From contig NZ_UGSI01000001.1 in assembly GCF_900454495.1 (NCBI RefSeq), forward strand, positions 2,232,001 to 2,296,000: a DNA stretch of 64,000 nt, written 5' to 3'. Made by a program: the position numbers and the translations under genes. The notes beneath the pieces are model-generated. The model was not told the origin of the DNA and did no database searches. It was given only the letters and a program-made list of their open reading frames with translations. Source of the DNA: Paenibacillus macerans. Lineage in GTDB: Bacteria; Bacillota; Bacilli; Paenibacillales; Paenibacillaceae. Positions 44,036 to 52,651 of this stretch are shown here, piece after piece; the stretch's first letter is position 1; each line of letters starts with the position of its first letter.

Positions 44036-45250
44036 TCACCCCTTTATGTCATCCTGAAATGATTTATCGATGGTGCCAATCCGGTTGATATGTACGGAAG
44101 CTTGATAATGAACGGGCAGCGTTTTCAGGTAAGTTTCCCGCTGATCCTTCAGCTTCTCCCACACCTTCGGATGGGATTGGTAAATCAGTTGGCCAAACCC
44201 CAAAATATCGGAATTGTATTTCTCAATAATATGATCGGCCGCATTTTCCATGAGGTAAATGATCCGTTGTTCCGACTTTTTCTCCAATTCTCTGATCACC
44301 CGGTCGTCATCCAGCCGATCCGTGCTCTGTGTGCTCTCAACATTGACTGTAGCCCGGACGGTAATATAAATATGCGGCTCCCCGCCGATGATTTTGACCT
44401 TGCGTTTGGTTGAAGATCGGAGCACCTCCATCACGATGGGTTGCCCGTCCTCCCCCATGACCGGACCGGCACTCCCGCTGACTTCACCCATGATATAGTT
44501 ATAACCTATCGTTTCCATTTCGTTGAGCCATCCGAGCAGCTTGTCCTTTCTAAACACGCCGAGGCCGCGAAGCAGCAAGCTTGCTTTGGGCCTCGTGCTT
44601 TTCAGGTTTTTCGCATCCCCGTCCACAGAACGGTCGCCAACAATCTCGATGCCCGACAGCGCGACGTTTCTCCCCTCGGCTACCAAACGGTCAACCAGTT
44701 TGTCAATGGTAACGGGCGTGGTTCTGGCGGTTGCCTTGGACGATTTCTGCAAGGAATAAAACAGCCGGTTGGCCGGCAATTTGTCCAGCGGCGTCAAAAA
44801 CTGCAGCACTTCGGAAGCCTGGGCATCCCGCGCTACCATGATATAGAAATCCGACCGTGGCTCACGGCTTCTTAGAATGACATCCAGCACCTTGCCGATG
44901 CCGTCCCGGGCCAACTCCTCGCCAAGCACCAATACGCGGATATGCCCCAAGTAACTTGACCGGGAGCTCGCTAAAGTGAATTCATGCAAGGCTTCGTAAA
45001 TGGTCTTGACTTTAAAATCGTAAACGGTGACCGGCGTTCCGCCTCCCTTTGCGGTGGTGGATGTGGCGATCTCCGAAGGAATAACCACCTGCATCGTTAC
45101 TTTAAATTGGTCTCCTTCCTTATCCAATCCGTACCCCAGGACAAAAGCCAGCTCATTGAGTTCTTTCCTTTCCCAACAACCGCTCAGCAAAGCAGGCAGC
45201 AAAATGATCAGCAGGAACCCGCACAGGGTTGATTTCAGCGTTCGCATCAT
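44036..45250 (-). CDS. gerC: Spore germination lipoprotein, Ger(x)C family
   Basis: A 404-residue GerC-type subunit with a lipoprotein signal; lipobox LLSGC puts the Cys near residue 26, followed by WERKELNELAFV, the family mark. It is anchored in the spore inner membrane with the A and B subunits to form a nutrient receptor. GGAGG precedes the ATG pair. It starts 3 bp after the gerA-like gene. Confidence 0.92.
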   Translation of the reverse strand: MMRTLKSTLCGFLLIILLPALLSGCWERKELNELAFVLGYGLDKEGDQFKVTMQVVIPSEIATSTTAKGGGTPVTVYDFKVKTIYEALHEFTLASSRSSYLGHIRVLVLGEELARDGIGKVLDVILRSREPRSDFYIMVARDAQASEVLQFLTPLDKLPANRLFYSLQKSSKATARTTPVTIDKLVDRLVAEGRNVALSGIEIVGDRSVDGDAKNLKSTRPKASLLLRGLGVFRKDKLLGWLNEMETIGYNYIMGEVSGSAGPVMGEDGQPIVMEVLRSSTKRKVKIIGGEPHIYITVRATVNVESTQSTDRLDDDRVIRELEKKSEQRIIYLMENAADHIIEKYNSDILGFGQLIYQSHPKVWEKLKDQRETYLKTLPVHYQASVHINRIGTIDKSFQDDIKG

Positions 45251-45253
45251 GGC

Positions 45254-46783
45254 TTACGGTTCCTCCCCTCCGGTTTGTCCTTGCCGCTTCAGGTCGACTG
45301 GCCCAGTTTGCTTGGGTCTCGTTGTTAACTTCGGCCAAGGAAAGCGGAACACGGAATCCTTCAAATCGCTTTGAATATAAGGTCCAAGCGGACTCATATA
45401 AGGCATGCCGAAAGACCGCAGCCCGGCCAAATGCAGCACGATGATAAAAATGCCGAACAAAATGCCGTACAATCCCATAAACGCCCCCAGCGCCATCAGG
45501 ACAAAACGGATGATCCGGGCGGCGATGGACATCCCCGTCTCCGGAATCACAAAACTGGAGATCGCCGTAACGGACACAATGATGACCATGGCGGATGAGA
45601 TAAACCCCGCCTCTACGGCCGCTTGTCCGATAACCAGGGTCCCGACAATGGAAATGGCCTGGCCGATGTTCTTCGGTATTCTTACGCCAGCCTCGCGTAA
45701 AACTTCATAGATGACCTCCATGAGCATCGCTTCGACGAAAGCCGGAAAAGGCACCGCCTCCCTTTGCGCGGCCAGGCTGATCACAAGGGTGGTCGGAATC
45801 ATTTCCTGGTGATACGTAGTAATGGCCACATAGAGCGCTGGAGCCAGCATTGCGATAAAAAATGACAAATAGCGGATGAATCTCAGCAAAGTGGCGATAT
45901 CCGCCCGCTGATAATAATCCTCTGCGGATTGGAAGAAATTCAAGAAGAAGGAGGGAACAAGCAGAACAAACGGCGTCCCGTCCACCAGGATGGCCACTTT
46001 TCCTTCCAAAATTCCCGCCGCGATCGTATCGGGGCGATCGGAATTATAGATCGTGGGAAACGGGGTAATGGCCGTGTCCTGAATGAATTCTTCGATATAG
46101 CCGCTTTCCAAAATACTGTCCGTGTCGATCTTGGCCAGACGCCGCTTTACTTCAGCCACGATTTCCGCATTGACAACGTTGTTGAGATACATAATGGCCA
46201 CATCGGTCTGGGTTGCCTTGCCGATTTGAAACGTCTCGAGCCATAGATGGCTATCCTTGATTTTCCGCCGGATCAGCGCCGTGTTGGTGCGCAAACGTTC
46301 GGTAAAACCCTCCATCGGCCCGCGTAAAACCGTCTGTGAGCTGGGTTCTCCGACATTGCGGTCCTCCCAGCCGGGAAGCGCGATCCGCAGCGCGGTATTC
46401 GCTCCCTCCAGCAGCAGTATGATGCATCCCGATAAAAGATCATGAAGCAGCTTATCGTAATCGGCGATTTCCTTTATATCTCCAGCCATCAAAATGCAAT
46501 CCTTGAGAAGTTGCAGCTTTTGCTCGGCATCCATCTTTTCCGGTTCATCAAATTCGGAGAATCCCCGCTCGGTCAGCGAGTAAAGGATGGAATTGTGAAG
46601 GGTGCCGGTATCCACCAGTCCATCGATAAAAAACAAGACCAGCTCTATGTTTGTCCCTAGAATCAGCTTCTTTTTCACCAGATCCGTGCTCCCGCCAAGC
46701 GCTTGTTGCAGCAGGGCTTCGTTCTCCTGCAGGCGGGTCGACAATTGACCTTTTAGGCTTATTGATTTATCCACTCTCGTCAC
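45254..46783 (-). CDS. gerA: Spore germination receptor A subunit (GerA/GerKA family)
   Basis: A 509-residue membrane protein with a large N-terminal cytosolic domain and about five to six spans near residues 290-460. Family segments are SRPD-like DRPDTIAAGILEGKVAILVDG near 248-268 and EAMLMEVIYEVLREAG. It forms the nutrient receptor with GerB and GerC. The start is a GTG at 46783 or at 46774; neither has a clear ribosome site. Unusually its gerB partner is divergent, not downstream. Confidence 0.9.
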   Translation of the reverse strand: MTRVDKSISLKGQLSTRLQENEALLQQALGGSTDLVKKKLILGTNIELVLFFIDGLVDTGTLHNSILYSLTERGFSEFDEPEKMDAEQKLQLLKDCILMAGDIKEIADYDKLLHDLLSGCIILLLEGANTALRIALPGWEDRNVGEPSSQTVLRGPMEGFTERLRTNTALIRRKIKDSHLWLETFQIGKATQTDVAIMYLNNVVNAEIVAEVKRRLAKIDTDSILESGYIEEFIQDTAITPFPTIYNSDRPDTIAAGILEGKVAILVDGTPFVLLVPSFFLNFFQSAEDYYQRADIATLLRFIRYLSFFIAMLAPALYVAITTYHQEMIPTTLVISLAAQREAVPFPAFVEAMLMEVIYEVLREAGVRIPKNIGQAISIVGTLVIGQAAVEAGFISSAMVIIVSVTAISSFVIPETGMSIAARIIRFVLMALGAFMGLYGILFGIFIIVLHLAGLRSFGMPYMSPLGPYIQSDLKDSVFRFPWPKLTTRPKQTGPVDLKRQGQTGGEEP

Positions 46784-46863
46784 CCGGGTTTTCCGCCAAT
46801 AGGCGTTTTTTGCTTATTTTGGTCTATTCGGCCATTATTATTCCGGAAAAATCCAGAAAGAGG

Positions 46864-46893
46864 GCATACTGTCAATACATTACCGGCATACTA
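46864..46893 (+). promoter_or_regulatory. Candidate sigma-G promoter for gerB
   Basis: GCATA, 18 bp, CATACTA fits the forespore sigma-G pattern and sits about 60 bp upstream of the gerB-like start codon, in the divergent spacer. No clear counterpart was found for the opposite direction. Confidence 0.5.
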
Positions 46894-46952
46894 GCACAGA
46901 CTGGCGCTTAAATTCGCGTACCGGGGTCGAAAAGTAGGCCATAGGCGGAAGG

Positions 46953-48080
46953 ATGTATAGGAACATGGGCTTGGAAAAAGGACGCTTATCTTCAAGACAA
47001 CTGATTGTGCTTGTCCTGTTTGTGTTTGTTGGCGACATGGCGCTGATTTATCCCTTAACCATGGTAGCCGATTCGCATCAGGACGCCTGGATCGCAAGTT
47101 TAATCAGCTTGCTGCTGGGGCTTGCCTGCATAGCGATTCCGATCAAAGTACATTATTTTTATCCGCAGTTGAACCTCATCGAAAAAATTAACAAAATATT
47201 AGGAAAGTGGGTCGGAACTGCAGTCAACCTGTTCTATTTGTTTTTCTTTCTAATGGCAACAGCCATCTACATTCGTGAAATCGAGGATTTCATGGGCACG
47301 CAAATTTTTGAAAAGACTCCAAGCGCCGTTTTTCGTTTCATGACCCTGTTCCTGGTGATATACGGCCTCCGCCTTGGTCTCGAGACGCTTGCCAGGGCAG
47401 CTGAAATATTTTTGCCGCTGTTCATTCTGTTTTTCGCTTCATTGATGTTTCTGCTGCTTCCGCAGGTCCAACTGGAAAATCTGTTCCCGATCATGAATAC
47501 GCCTTTGCCCAAATTGCTGCACTCCGTGTTGTTTGGCATCAGTTATCCGTTTGGCGAAATGATCGTATTTCAGATGGTGCATCCGTACGTTAAGCAGAGC
47601 AAAAATACCAACCGGGATATCTTTCTCACCATGATTATCGGAGCGGCCGTCCTGAATCTGATTTTGTTTCTTTCCCTTACCGTTCTGGGCGCTTATCTAA
47701 GCGAGCATCAATTTTACGCCGCCTATATTCTGGCCCAAAAAATCAATATCGGCAATTTTCTGCAGAGAATCGAAGCGCTCATGGCCATTGTGTGGGTAAT
47801 CACCACCTTTTTCAAAACGGCGCTATATTTCTATGCCTTTACGCTTGGTACCGCTCAACTGTTTAACCTGAAAAGTTTCCGTTCCTTGATTTTTCCGGTT
47901 GGTTTTCTCGTATTTGGATGTGCTCAGCTGGTATCGAAAGATATTATTTTCTACATTAAAAAAATCCCAGCCTATTGGGTCGACTGGGATTTTACTATCG
48001 GCTTTGGGATCCCTTTGCTGCTGATGGTTGTTTATTATGTCAGAAAATCCAGGGCCCGATTACAGCAGCAAAAAACGTGA
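46953..48080 (+). CDS. gerB: Spore germination receptor B subunit (GerB family permease)
   Basis: A 375-residue protein with about ten membrane spans of the amino-acid-permease-like GerB family, for example RQLIVLVLFVFVGDMALI at the start and LLMVVYYV at the end. It is thought to bind or pass the germinant. The start could be ATG 46953 or ATG 46965; the GGCGGAAGG upstream is too near the first and far from the second. It is transcribed away from gerA and gerC. Confidence 0.9.
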   Translation: MYRNMGLEKGRLSSRQLIVLVLFVFVGDMALIYPLTMVADSHQDAWIASLISLLLGLACIAIPIKVHYFYPQLNLIEKINKILGKWVGTAVNLFYLFFFLMATAIYIREIEDFMGTQIFEKTPSAVFRFMTLFLVIYGLRLGLETLARAAEIFLPLFILFFASLMFLLLPQVQLENLFPIMNTPLPKLLHSVLFGISYPFGEMIVFQMVHPYVKQSKNTNRDIFLTMIIGAAVLNLILFLSLTVLGAYLSEHQFYAAYILAQKINIGNFLQRIEALMAIVWVITTFFKTALYFYAFTLGTAQLFNLKSFRSLIFPVGFLVFGCAQLVSKDIIFYIKKIPAYWVDWDFTIGFGIPLLLMVVYYVRKSRARLQQQKT

Positions 48081-48104
48081 GTGAAGGGGGCATATCCCCC
48101 GCCG

Positions 48105-48746
48105 TTAAACATAAAGCAACAAGTCCGCTATCGACACCAGCGAATAATCCGCTTCTACGCAGCTTCGCGCCTCGCCGATGGCCGCTGCCGCCATGCCGCC
48201 GCGTTTGGCCGCGATGATTCCCGCTTCCGCGTCCTCAACGACAAGGCAGCCTGCGGGCGGAACGCCCAGCTTGCCGGCCGCCAGCAGGAACACCTCCGGG
48301 TCCGGTTTGCTGTTTTTGATCCCGTTTCCGTCCGCCACCGCGTCGAAATAACCGGACAAGCCGATCCGCTCCAAAATAACCGGCGTATTTTTGCTGGACG
48401 AACCGATAGCGATTTTGTATCCCCGCTCGCGGAGAACGGACAGAGTATCCGCCACCCCCGGCAGCATGTCACCATCGGTCAGGTTGCCCAGCAAACCGCG
48501 GTAAACCTCGTTTTTCCGCTCGGCCAGCTCCAGCTTCTCCACCGGCGTATAACGCTTGCTTGCTTTCTCTAAGATAATCTCCAAACTTTCCATGCGGCTG
48601 ACGCCGCGCAGCCGGTGATTGATTTGCTCGTTAAATTCGATTTCCTCCTGCCGGGCCAGCTCGGACCACGCCTGAAAGTGATATTGATCCGTGGAGACGA
48701 TCACCCCGTCCAGATCAAAAATGACCGCCTGATACCGCCGATTCAT
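48105..48746 (-). CDS. pgmB: Beta-phosphoglucomutase (HAD superfamily)
   Basis: A 213-residue HAD enzyme. The nucleophile and acid/base Asp pair is in FDLDGVIVSTD, the Lys/Ser sites in IAIGSSSKN near residue 114, and the metal Asp/Glu in VVEDAEAG near 168. It converts beta-glucose 1-phosphate to glucose 6-phosphate and is usually linked to phosphorylases or disaccharide operons. The start at ATG 48746 follows GAGGAGGG; the longer frame to 48866 overlaps the end of the GH3 gene. It is last of the GPH-sulfatase-GH3 group. Confidence 0.88.
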   Translation of the reverse strand: MNRRYQAVIFDLDGVIVSTDQYHFQAWSELARQEEIEFNEQINHRLRGVSRMESLEIILEKASKRYTPVEKLELAERKNEVYRGLLGNLTDGDMLPGVADTLSVLRERGYKIAIGSSSKNTPVILERIGLSGYFDAVADGNGIKNSKPDPEVFLLAAGKLGVPPAGCLVVEDAEAGIIAAKRGGMAAAAIGEARSCVEADYSLVSIADLLLYV

Positions 48747-48847
48747 GCTTCTCCCTCCTCTTGCTCCGCTTTCTCTCTTGATTCCTGCAGCTCTATCATC
48801 TCCGCAGCGAATTGCGGCAGCTTCCTGTCGCGATAGCTTGATCCTGC

Positions 48848-50554
48848 TTACAATCTGGCGTCCCACAATCCGCAGAACGCATCGACCGGGCTTGTCCCTT
48901 TGAACTCCGACCGGCCCATCAGCTTGTCGAGCAGCGCCTGCAGCACATTGTCGTTCGAATTATAGGCGTTAATATAGGTTTTTACCCGCGGCACGTCCAA
49001 CAGGTGGTACGGATTCTCGACCGAAAGGAATAGCGTCGGAATGGTGGTCATAAAGGTCGGCACATTGGCCCCCATCGGCTGCTTCCATTCGATCCGCACC
49101 ACCGTTTGGTTGCTTTTGGTCACCATATTGGCCAGGTAGATGATCAGATCGTATTTGCCGAGCACTTCGCTTTGCGCCGACATCATGCCTTCAAACCCGG
49201 GATTCACCTCGAACGTGGTCACCTCGAAGCCTTCGTTCTTCAGCTTCTCCTTGAACAGTTCGGCGGCCCCGACGCGCGCGCTGTACGCCACTCCCTGTTG
49301 GGATTCAATATCATAGAAAAGGACGCGTTTGTATTTGTCGGGATGAATCGGCAGCACTCCGGGTTCTTCTTTGACCAAGGTGACCGCCTTATCCGCGCAC
49401 TCCACCGACCATTGCCGGTGTTCCTTCGCGCCCAGCACCTTGAGCGCTTCCTCCAGCTTGGGCGCGAGCGTGCCGTCCGCTTGTTTGCGGTGCAGCTTCA
49501 AGGCCGCTTTCAGCCCCAAAATCCGGGTCAACGCTTCATTCAAGCGCTCTTCGGTGATGATCCCGTCCTCGATGCCCTGTTTCATATAGCCGAAGTCTTC
49601 TTCCAGACTGCGGCAGAACAGGAACATATCGCAGCCCGCGGCGATTGCCCGCGGAACGGCTTGCGATCTTGGCATCGAAATCATCATTCCCGCCATCGTT
49701 GAAGCATCCGTCACCACCAGACCGTTAAAGCCGAGCTGTTCTTTCAGCAGCTTCGTCACCAATTCGTAGGATAAAGAGGCCGGCAAAATCTCCTCATCTT
49801 TTAGTGCCGGATTAAGCCTCCGGCTGTAGGCCGGCTGCAGGATGTGACCGACCATCACCGTCATCGCGCCTTCCTCGATGCAGGCTTGGTACACCGCGCC
49901 GTAGGTGGCGTCCCATTCTTCGCAGGACAAGGAATTGATGCTTTCCACCAGATGCTGGTCGCGCTCGTCGACCCCGTCGCCCGGGAAGTGCTTGATGGAA
50001 GCCGCGACCCCGTTTTGCTGCACGCCTTTGACATATTGAACGCCCATGCGGCGGACCCGCTCCGGATCGGAGCCGAATGTGCGCGTATTGGTAATCGGAT
50101 TGCGGAAATTGTAATCGATGTCGATGATCGGCGCAAATGCCCAGTTGCAGCCCACCGCCGCGCCTTCGCGCCCGCAGACGACGCCGAGCTTGTAGGCCAT
50201 GTCGTCGTCATCGGTGGCGGCCACCTGCATCACCGACCCGACGGTGGTGCCCTCTTCGGCAATGCCGGAGCCGCCCTTCTCCAAATTGGCCGCGATCAGC
50301 AGAGGGATCTTGGCGCTTCGCTGCAGTGTTTGCACCGTGTTTACGATGCTGCTCGCAGCCATGGGCCGGCACATCAAGCCCCCGGCCTTGTATTCCGCCG
50401 CCAGCCGCTTCAAATATTCTTCTTCATCGGAATAGCCGACCAGGCAAAACAGCTGCCCGACCTTCTCGTCCAGCGTCATGCCGGCGATCGTCTGCTGTAC
50501 CCAGGCGATATCTTCATCGGATAAATAAAATGGTTTAGCTTTCAAGTTGGCCAC
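48848..50554 (-). CDS. GH3-family glycosidase, NagZ-like subgroup
   Basis: A 568-residue GH3 protein with barrel and second domain. The NagZ-type acid/base loop reads KHFPGDGVDERDQH near residues 187-200, keeping the D-x-H dyad but with Asp in place of the first His. The nucleophile Asp is in LVVTDASTMAGMM near 280. This supports a beta-N-acetylglucosaminidase-like or related glycosidase. No signal peptide. The start is GTG 50554 with TAGGAG nine bases upstream. It lies 37 bp after the sulfatase, so both probably act on one imported substrate. Confidence 0.82.
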   Translation of the reverse strand: MANLKAKPFYLSDEDIAWVQQTIAGMTLDEKVGQLFCLVGYSDEEEYLKRLAAEYKAGGLMCRPMAASSIVNTVQTLQRSAKIPLLIAANLEKGGSGIAEEGTTVGSVMQVAATDDDDMAYKLGVVCGREGAAVGCNWAFAPIIDIDYNFRNPITNTRTFGSDPERVRRMGVQYVKGVQQNGVAASIKHFPGDGVDERDQHLVESINSLSCEEWDATYGAVYQACIEEGAMTVMVGHILQPAYSRRLNPALKDEEILPASLSYELVTKLLKEQLGFNGLVVTDASTMAGMMISMPRSQAVPRAIAAGCDMFLFCRSLEEDFGYMKQGIEDGIITEERLNEALTRILGLKAALKLHRKQADGTLAPKLEEALKVLGAKEHRQWSVECADKAVTLVKEEPGVLPIHPDKYKRVLFYDIESQQGVAYSARVGAAELFKEKLKNEGFEVTTFEVNPGFEGMMSAQSEVLGKYDLIIYLANMVTKSNQTVVRIEWKQPMGANVPTFMTTIPTLFLSVENPYHLLDVPRVKTYINAYNSNDNVLQALLDKLMGRSEFKGTSPVDAFCGLWDARL

Positions 50555-50591
50555 GTTGTTCAGCTCCTAGCGATAAAATGGATGATACGAA

Positions 50592-52142
50592 TCAATGCGG
50601 GCCCATCTGTTCCGTGAGCCGCTTTCTAACCAGCTTCTCGATGTCACTGGCCGGCTTCGGCGGAAACTCCTGAGGATGCTTGCGCGCAAGTTCCGCAGCC
50701 TGGCTGGCCCTTCCGGTTTCCTCCAGCCGCTTCAAGTATCCCGGCAAATAACCTTTGGCATGGAAAGGCCCGCCTTCTTTCATCACCGTCCACAACGGAT
50801 CGCGATCATCCCCCGAACGGACCATCATTTCGTCATGCCACTGGTTCAGCAAATAAACGGCCTCCATACAAACGTCGCGGTGTTCGGCGGCAACATTGCG
50901 CTGCTCGTTCGGGTCCTCCCGCAGGTTGAACAGCATCTCCTTGTCAAACAGGTGGTAACCGTCATGATAGCTGCGAATGTACATCCAATCACCGAAACGA
51001 ACGCTGCGCTGCACTACGTGGGCGCACTGCGACACCACGAGGTAATCCCGCCCGCAATCGGTTCCGTCCCGCAGGACCGGCGCATAGCTGGTGCCGTCCC
51101 AATCCGGCATCGGGTCTGCCCCAAGCAGTTCAGCTACCGTCGGCAGCAGGTCCAGATGGTAATGCAGCCGCTCGTCGACGAGGCCCTGCTTCATGCCCGG
51201 CCAGCGGATGATCATCGGAATCCGGCAGGTCCCCTGATCCGCAGTGGCATGCTCGCCATAGATGCCGAGCTGGCCGATATTTTCGCCATGGTCGGCGGTA
51301 ATCATGATGATCAAATCTTCCATCACGCCCTGCTGTTCCAGCGCCGCAAACAGCTTGCCCAAATGGTCGTCCATATAACGAATGCCGCAGTCGTAACCGT
51401 CGACCATCTTTCTCAGGCCGTCCATGTCGAGAATTTCCCCGGGGTGACGCGGAAAATCGGGGGATGTAGCATTATCGTAGCTCTTGGTTCTGAAATTAAT
51501 GTTGAGCTCCCGCGCACTGTGGGAACCGACCATGTCCTTGTGCCGTTCCAGCACCTCCTCCGTCATCCACTCCGGCAGCGGATCGTCTTCGAACGGATTT
51601 CCGTATTCCAGCGGCGTCCGGTAAGGGGTATGCTGGTCCCAATAATTGACGTACAGGAACCAGTCGTCTTTTTGGGCATTCCGTTCGATCCATTCCAGCG
51701 CCACGGGCGTTACGTCATCCGCGGACTCGTTCCCGAGATGCCCCGTATTGATGATTTCGTTGAATCCGGCATAAAAAGCGAACGTTGAGTGGCGCTGCGG
51801 GAAAGGACTGATCAAGGTGGTGCTGAGTCCGCCGATCAGCTGCAGGTACGACGGGAACGCCCCGCCCCGGGTCAGCCGGCCCATCAGTTCCCGCTGCTCG
51901 CCTTCCAGCTTCATGTCCCCCGCCGTACCGCCGTGGCCGACCAGGCCGTTGCGAATTCCGAACTGCCCGCTCATCAGCGCGGTGCGGGAGGGCGCACAAG
52001 GCGCGTCCGAAGTGTAGTAATTGGTGAAACGGACGCCTTCGGCGGCGATTTTATCGATATTGGGCGACGTATTGCGATGATAACCATAGCAGCCCAGATG
52101 TTCCGGGTTGGTCGAATCCAGATCCAAAAACAAGACTCTCAT
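50592..52142 (-). CDS. Sulfatase, Cys-type, linked to GPH symporter
   Basis: A 516-residue sulfatase with metal ligands in FLDLDSTNPEHLG and the formylglycine motif CAPSRTALMSG with Cys near residue 52; a second metal site is in ITADHGENIGQLGIYGEH near 235-252. It resembles the group that includes heparan N-sulfatase-like and other sugar sulfatases. No signal peptide. ATG 52142 is chosen because GGAGGAG lies seven bases ahead; the frame to 52184 is longer by 14 codons. A promoter-like element is at 52234-52287. Confidence 0.9.
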   Translation of the reverse strand: MRVLFLDLDSTNPEHLGCYGYHRNTSPNIDKIAAEGVRFTNYYTSDAPCAPSRTALMSGQFGIRNGLVGHGGTAGDMKLEGEQRELMGRLTRGGAFPSYLQLIGGLSTTLISPFPQRHSTFAFYAGFNEIINTGHLGNESADDVTPVALEWIERNAQKDDWFLYVNYWDQHTPYRTPLEYGNPFEDDPLPEWMTEEVLERHKDMVGSHSARELNINFRTKSYDNATSPDFPRHPGEILDMDGLRKMVDGYDCGIRYMDDHLGKLFAALEQQGVMEDLIIMITADHGENIGQLGIYGEHATADQGTCRIPMIIRWPGMKQGLVDERLHYHLDLLPTVAELLGADPMPDWDGTSYAPVLRDGTDCGRDYLVVSQCAHVVQRSVRFGDWMYIRSYHDGYHLFDKEMLFNLREDPNEQRNVAAEHRDVCMEAVYLLNQWHDEMMVRSGDDRDPLWTVMKEGGPFHAKGYLPGYLKRLEETGRASQAAELARKHPQEFPPKPASDIEKLVRKRLTEQMGPH

Positions 52143-52233
52143 AAGGCAATCTCCTCCAAGTTGAAATTTACGAATTGCAAACACTCACTGTAAACGGCCT
52201 CCATAGCCAAATTCCCGACATACGTACATGTTC

Positions 52234-52287
52234 TACTCTACAGGCAATCCCTCCGCGGCGCCTTAACCGATCTTTTTGTTTGTTGCC
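52234..52287 (-). promoter_or_regulatory. Shared regulatory element upstream of sulfatase
   Basis: On the minus strand a 27-base element (GGCAACAAAC...GGTTAAGG, 52261-52287), then 18 bases, then TGTAGAGTA (52234-52242). The same parts with the same spacing occur at 54112-54165 upstream of the GPH gene. TAGAGT could be the -10 box and the 27-mer an activator site over a poor -35. Confidence 0.7.
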
Positions 52288-52311
52288 CTATTTTTCTGCC
52301 GGGCGGGAGTA

Positions 52312-52540
52312 GAGGAGCTCTTTGCCGGATATAGCGGTAATTTATGGCGCTATTTTGCGATTTTCCGTCCTCTCGTACAAATAGCGGTAATTTTTGTATC
52401 TATCTTCCTGCCATACGCGGAGAAAGCGCCTTTTCGCCCTGATCGCCCACAAATAGCGGTAAAAAATCCCTCTAAATCGACCGATCTCCCTTTTCTGCCG
52501 GGGATAACGCCCTTTTTTACCGCTAATACCGCGGCCACCT
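52312..52540. repeat. Diverged repeat related to family B
   Basis: Several ATAGCGGTAATTT blocks, GGCGCTATTTTGCG and CCTCTAAATCG recall family B. The spacer 52288-52582 contains no gene. Confidence 0.4.
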
Positions 52541-52582
52541 TAGCCTCCGCAAACGTAACCTTGCGGCCCTCACCCATCTTTT

Positions 52583-52621
52583 AAAAAGCGAAGAAGACAC
52601 CCCGAAGAGATGCCTTGCTTC
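52583..52621 (-). terminator. Rho-independent terminator after the GPH symporter
   Basis: On the minus strand GAAGCAAGGCATC pairs with GGTGTCTTCTTC, one bulged base, loop TCTTCGG, followed by GCTTTTT. It lies about 30 bp after the symporter stop, separating it from the sulfatase unit. Confidence 0.7.
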
Positions 52622-52651
52622 CTTTTTACGTACCTGCCGATCAGCGCTGCC

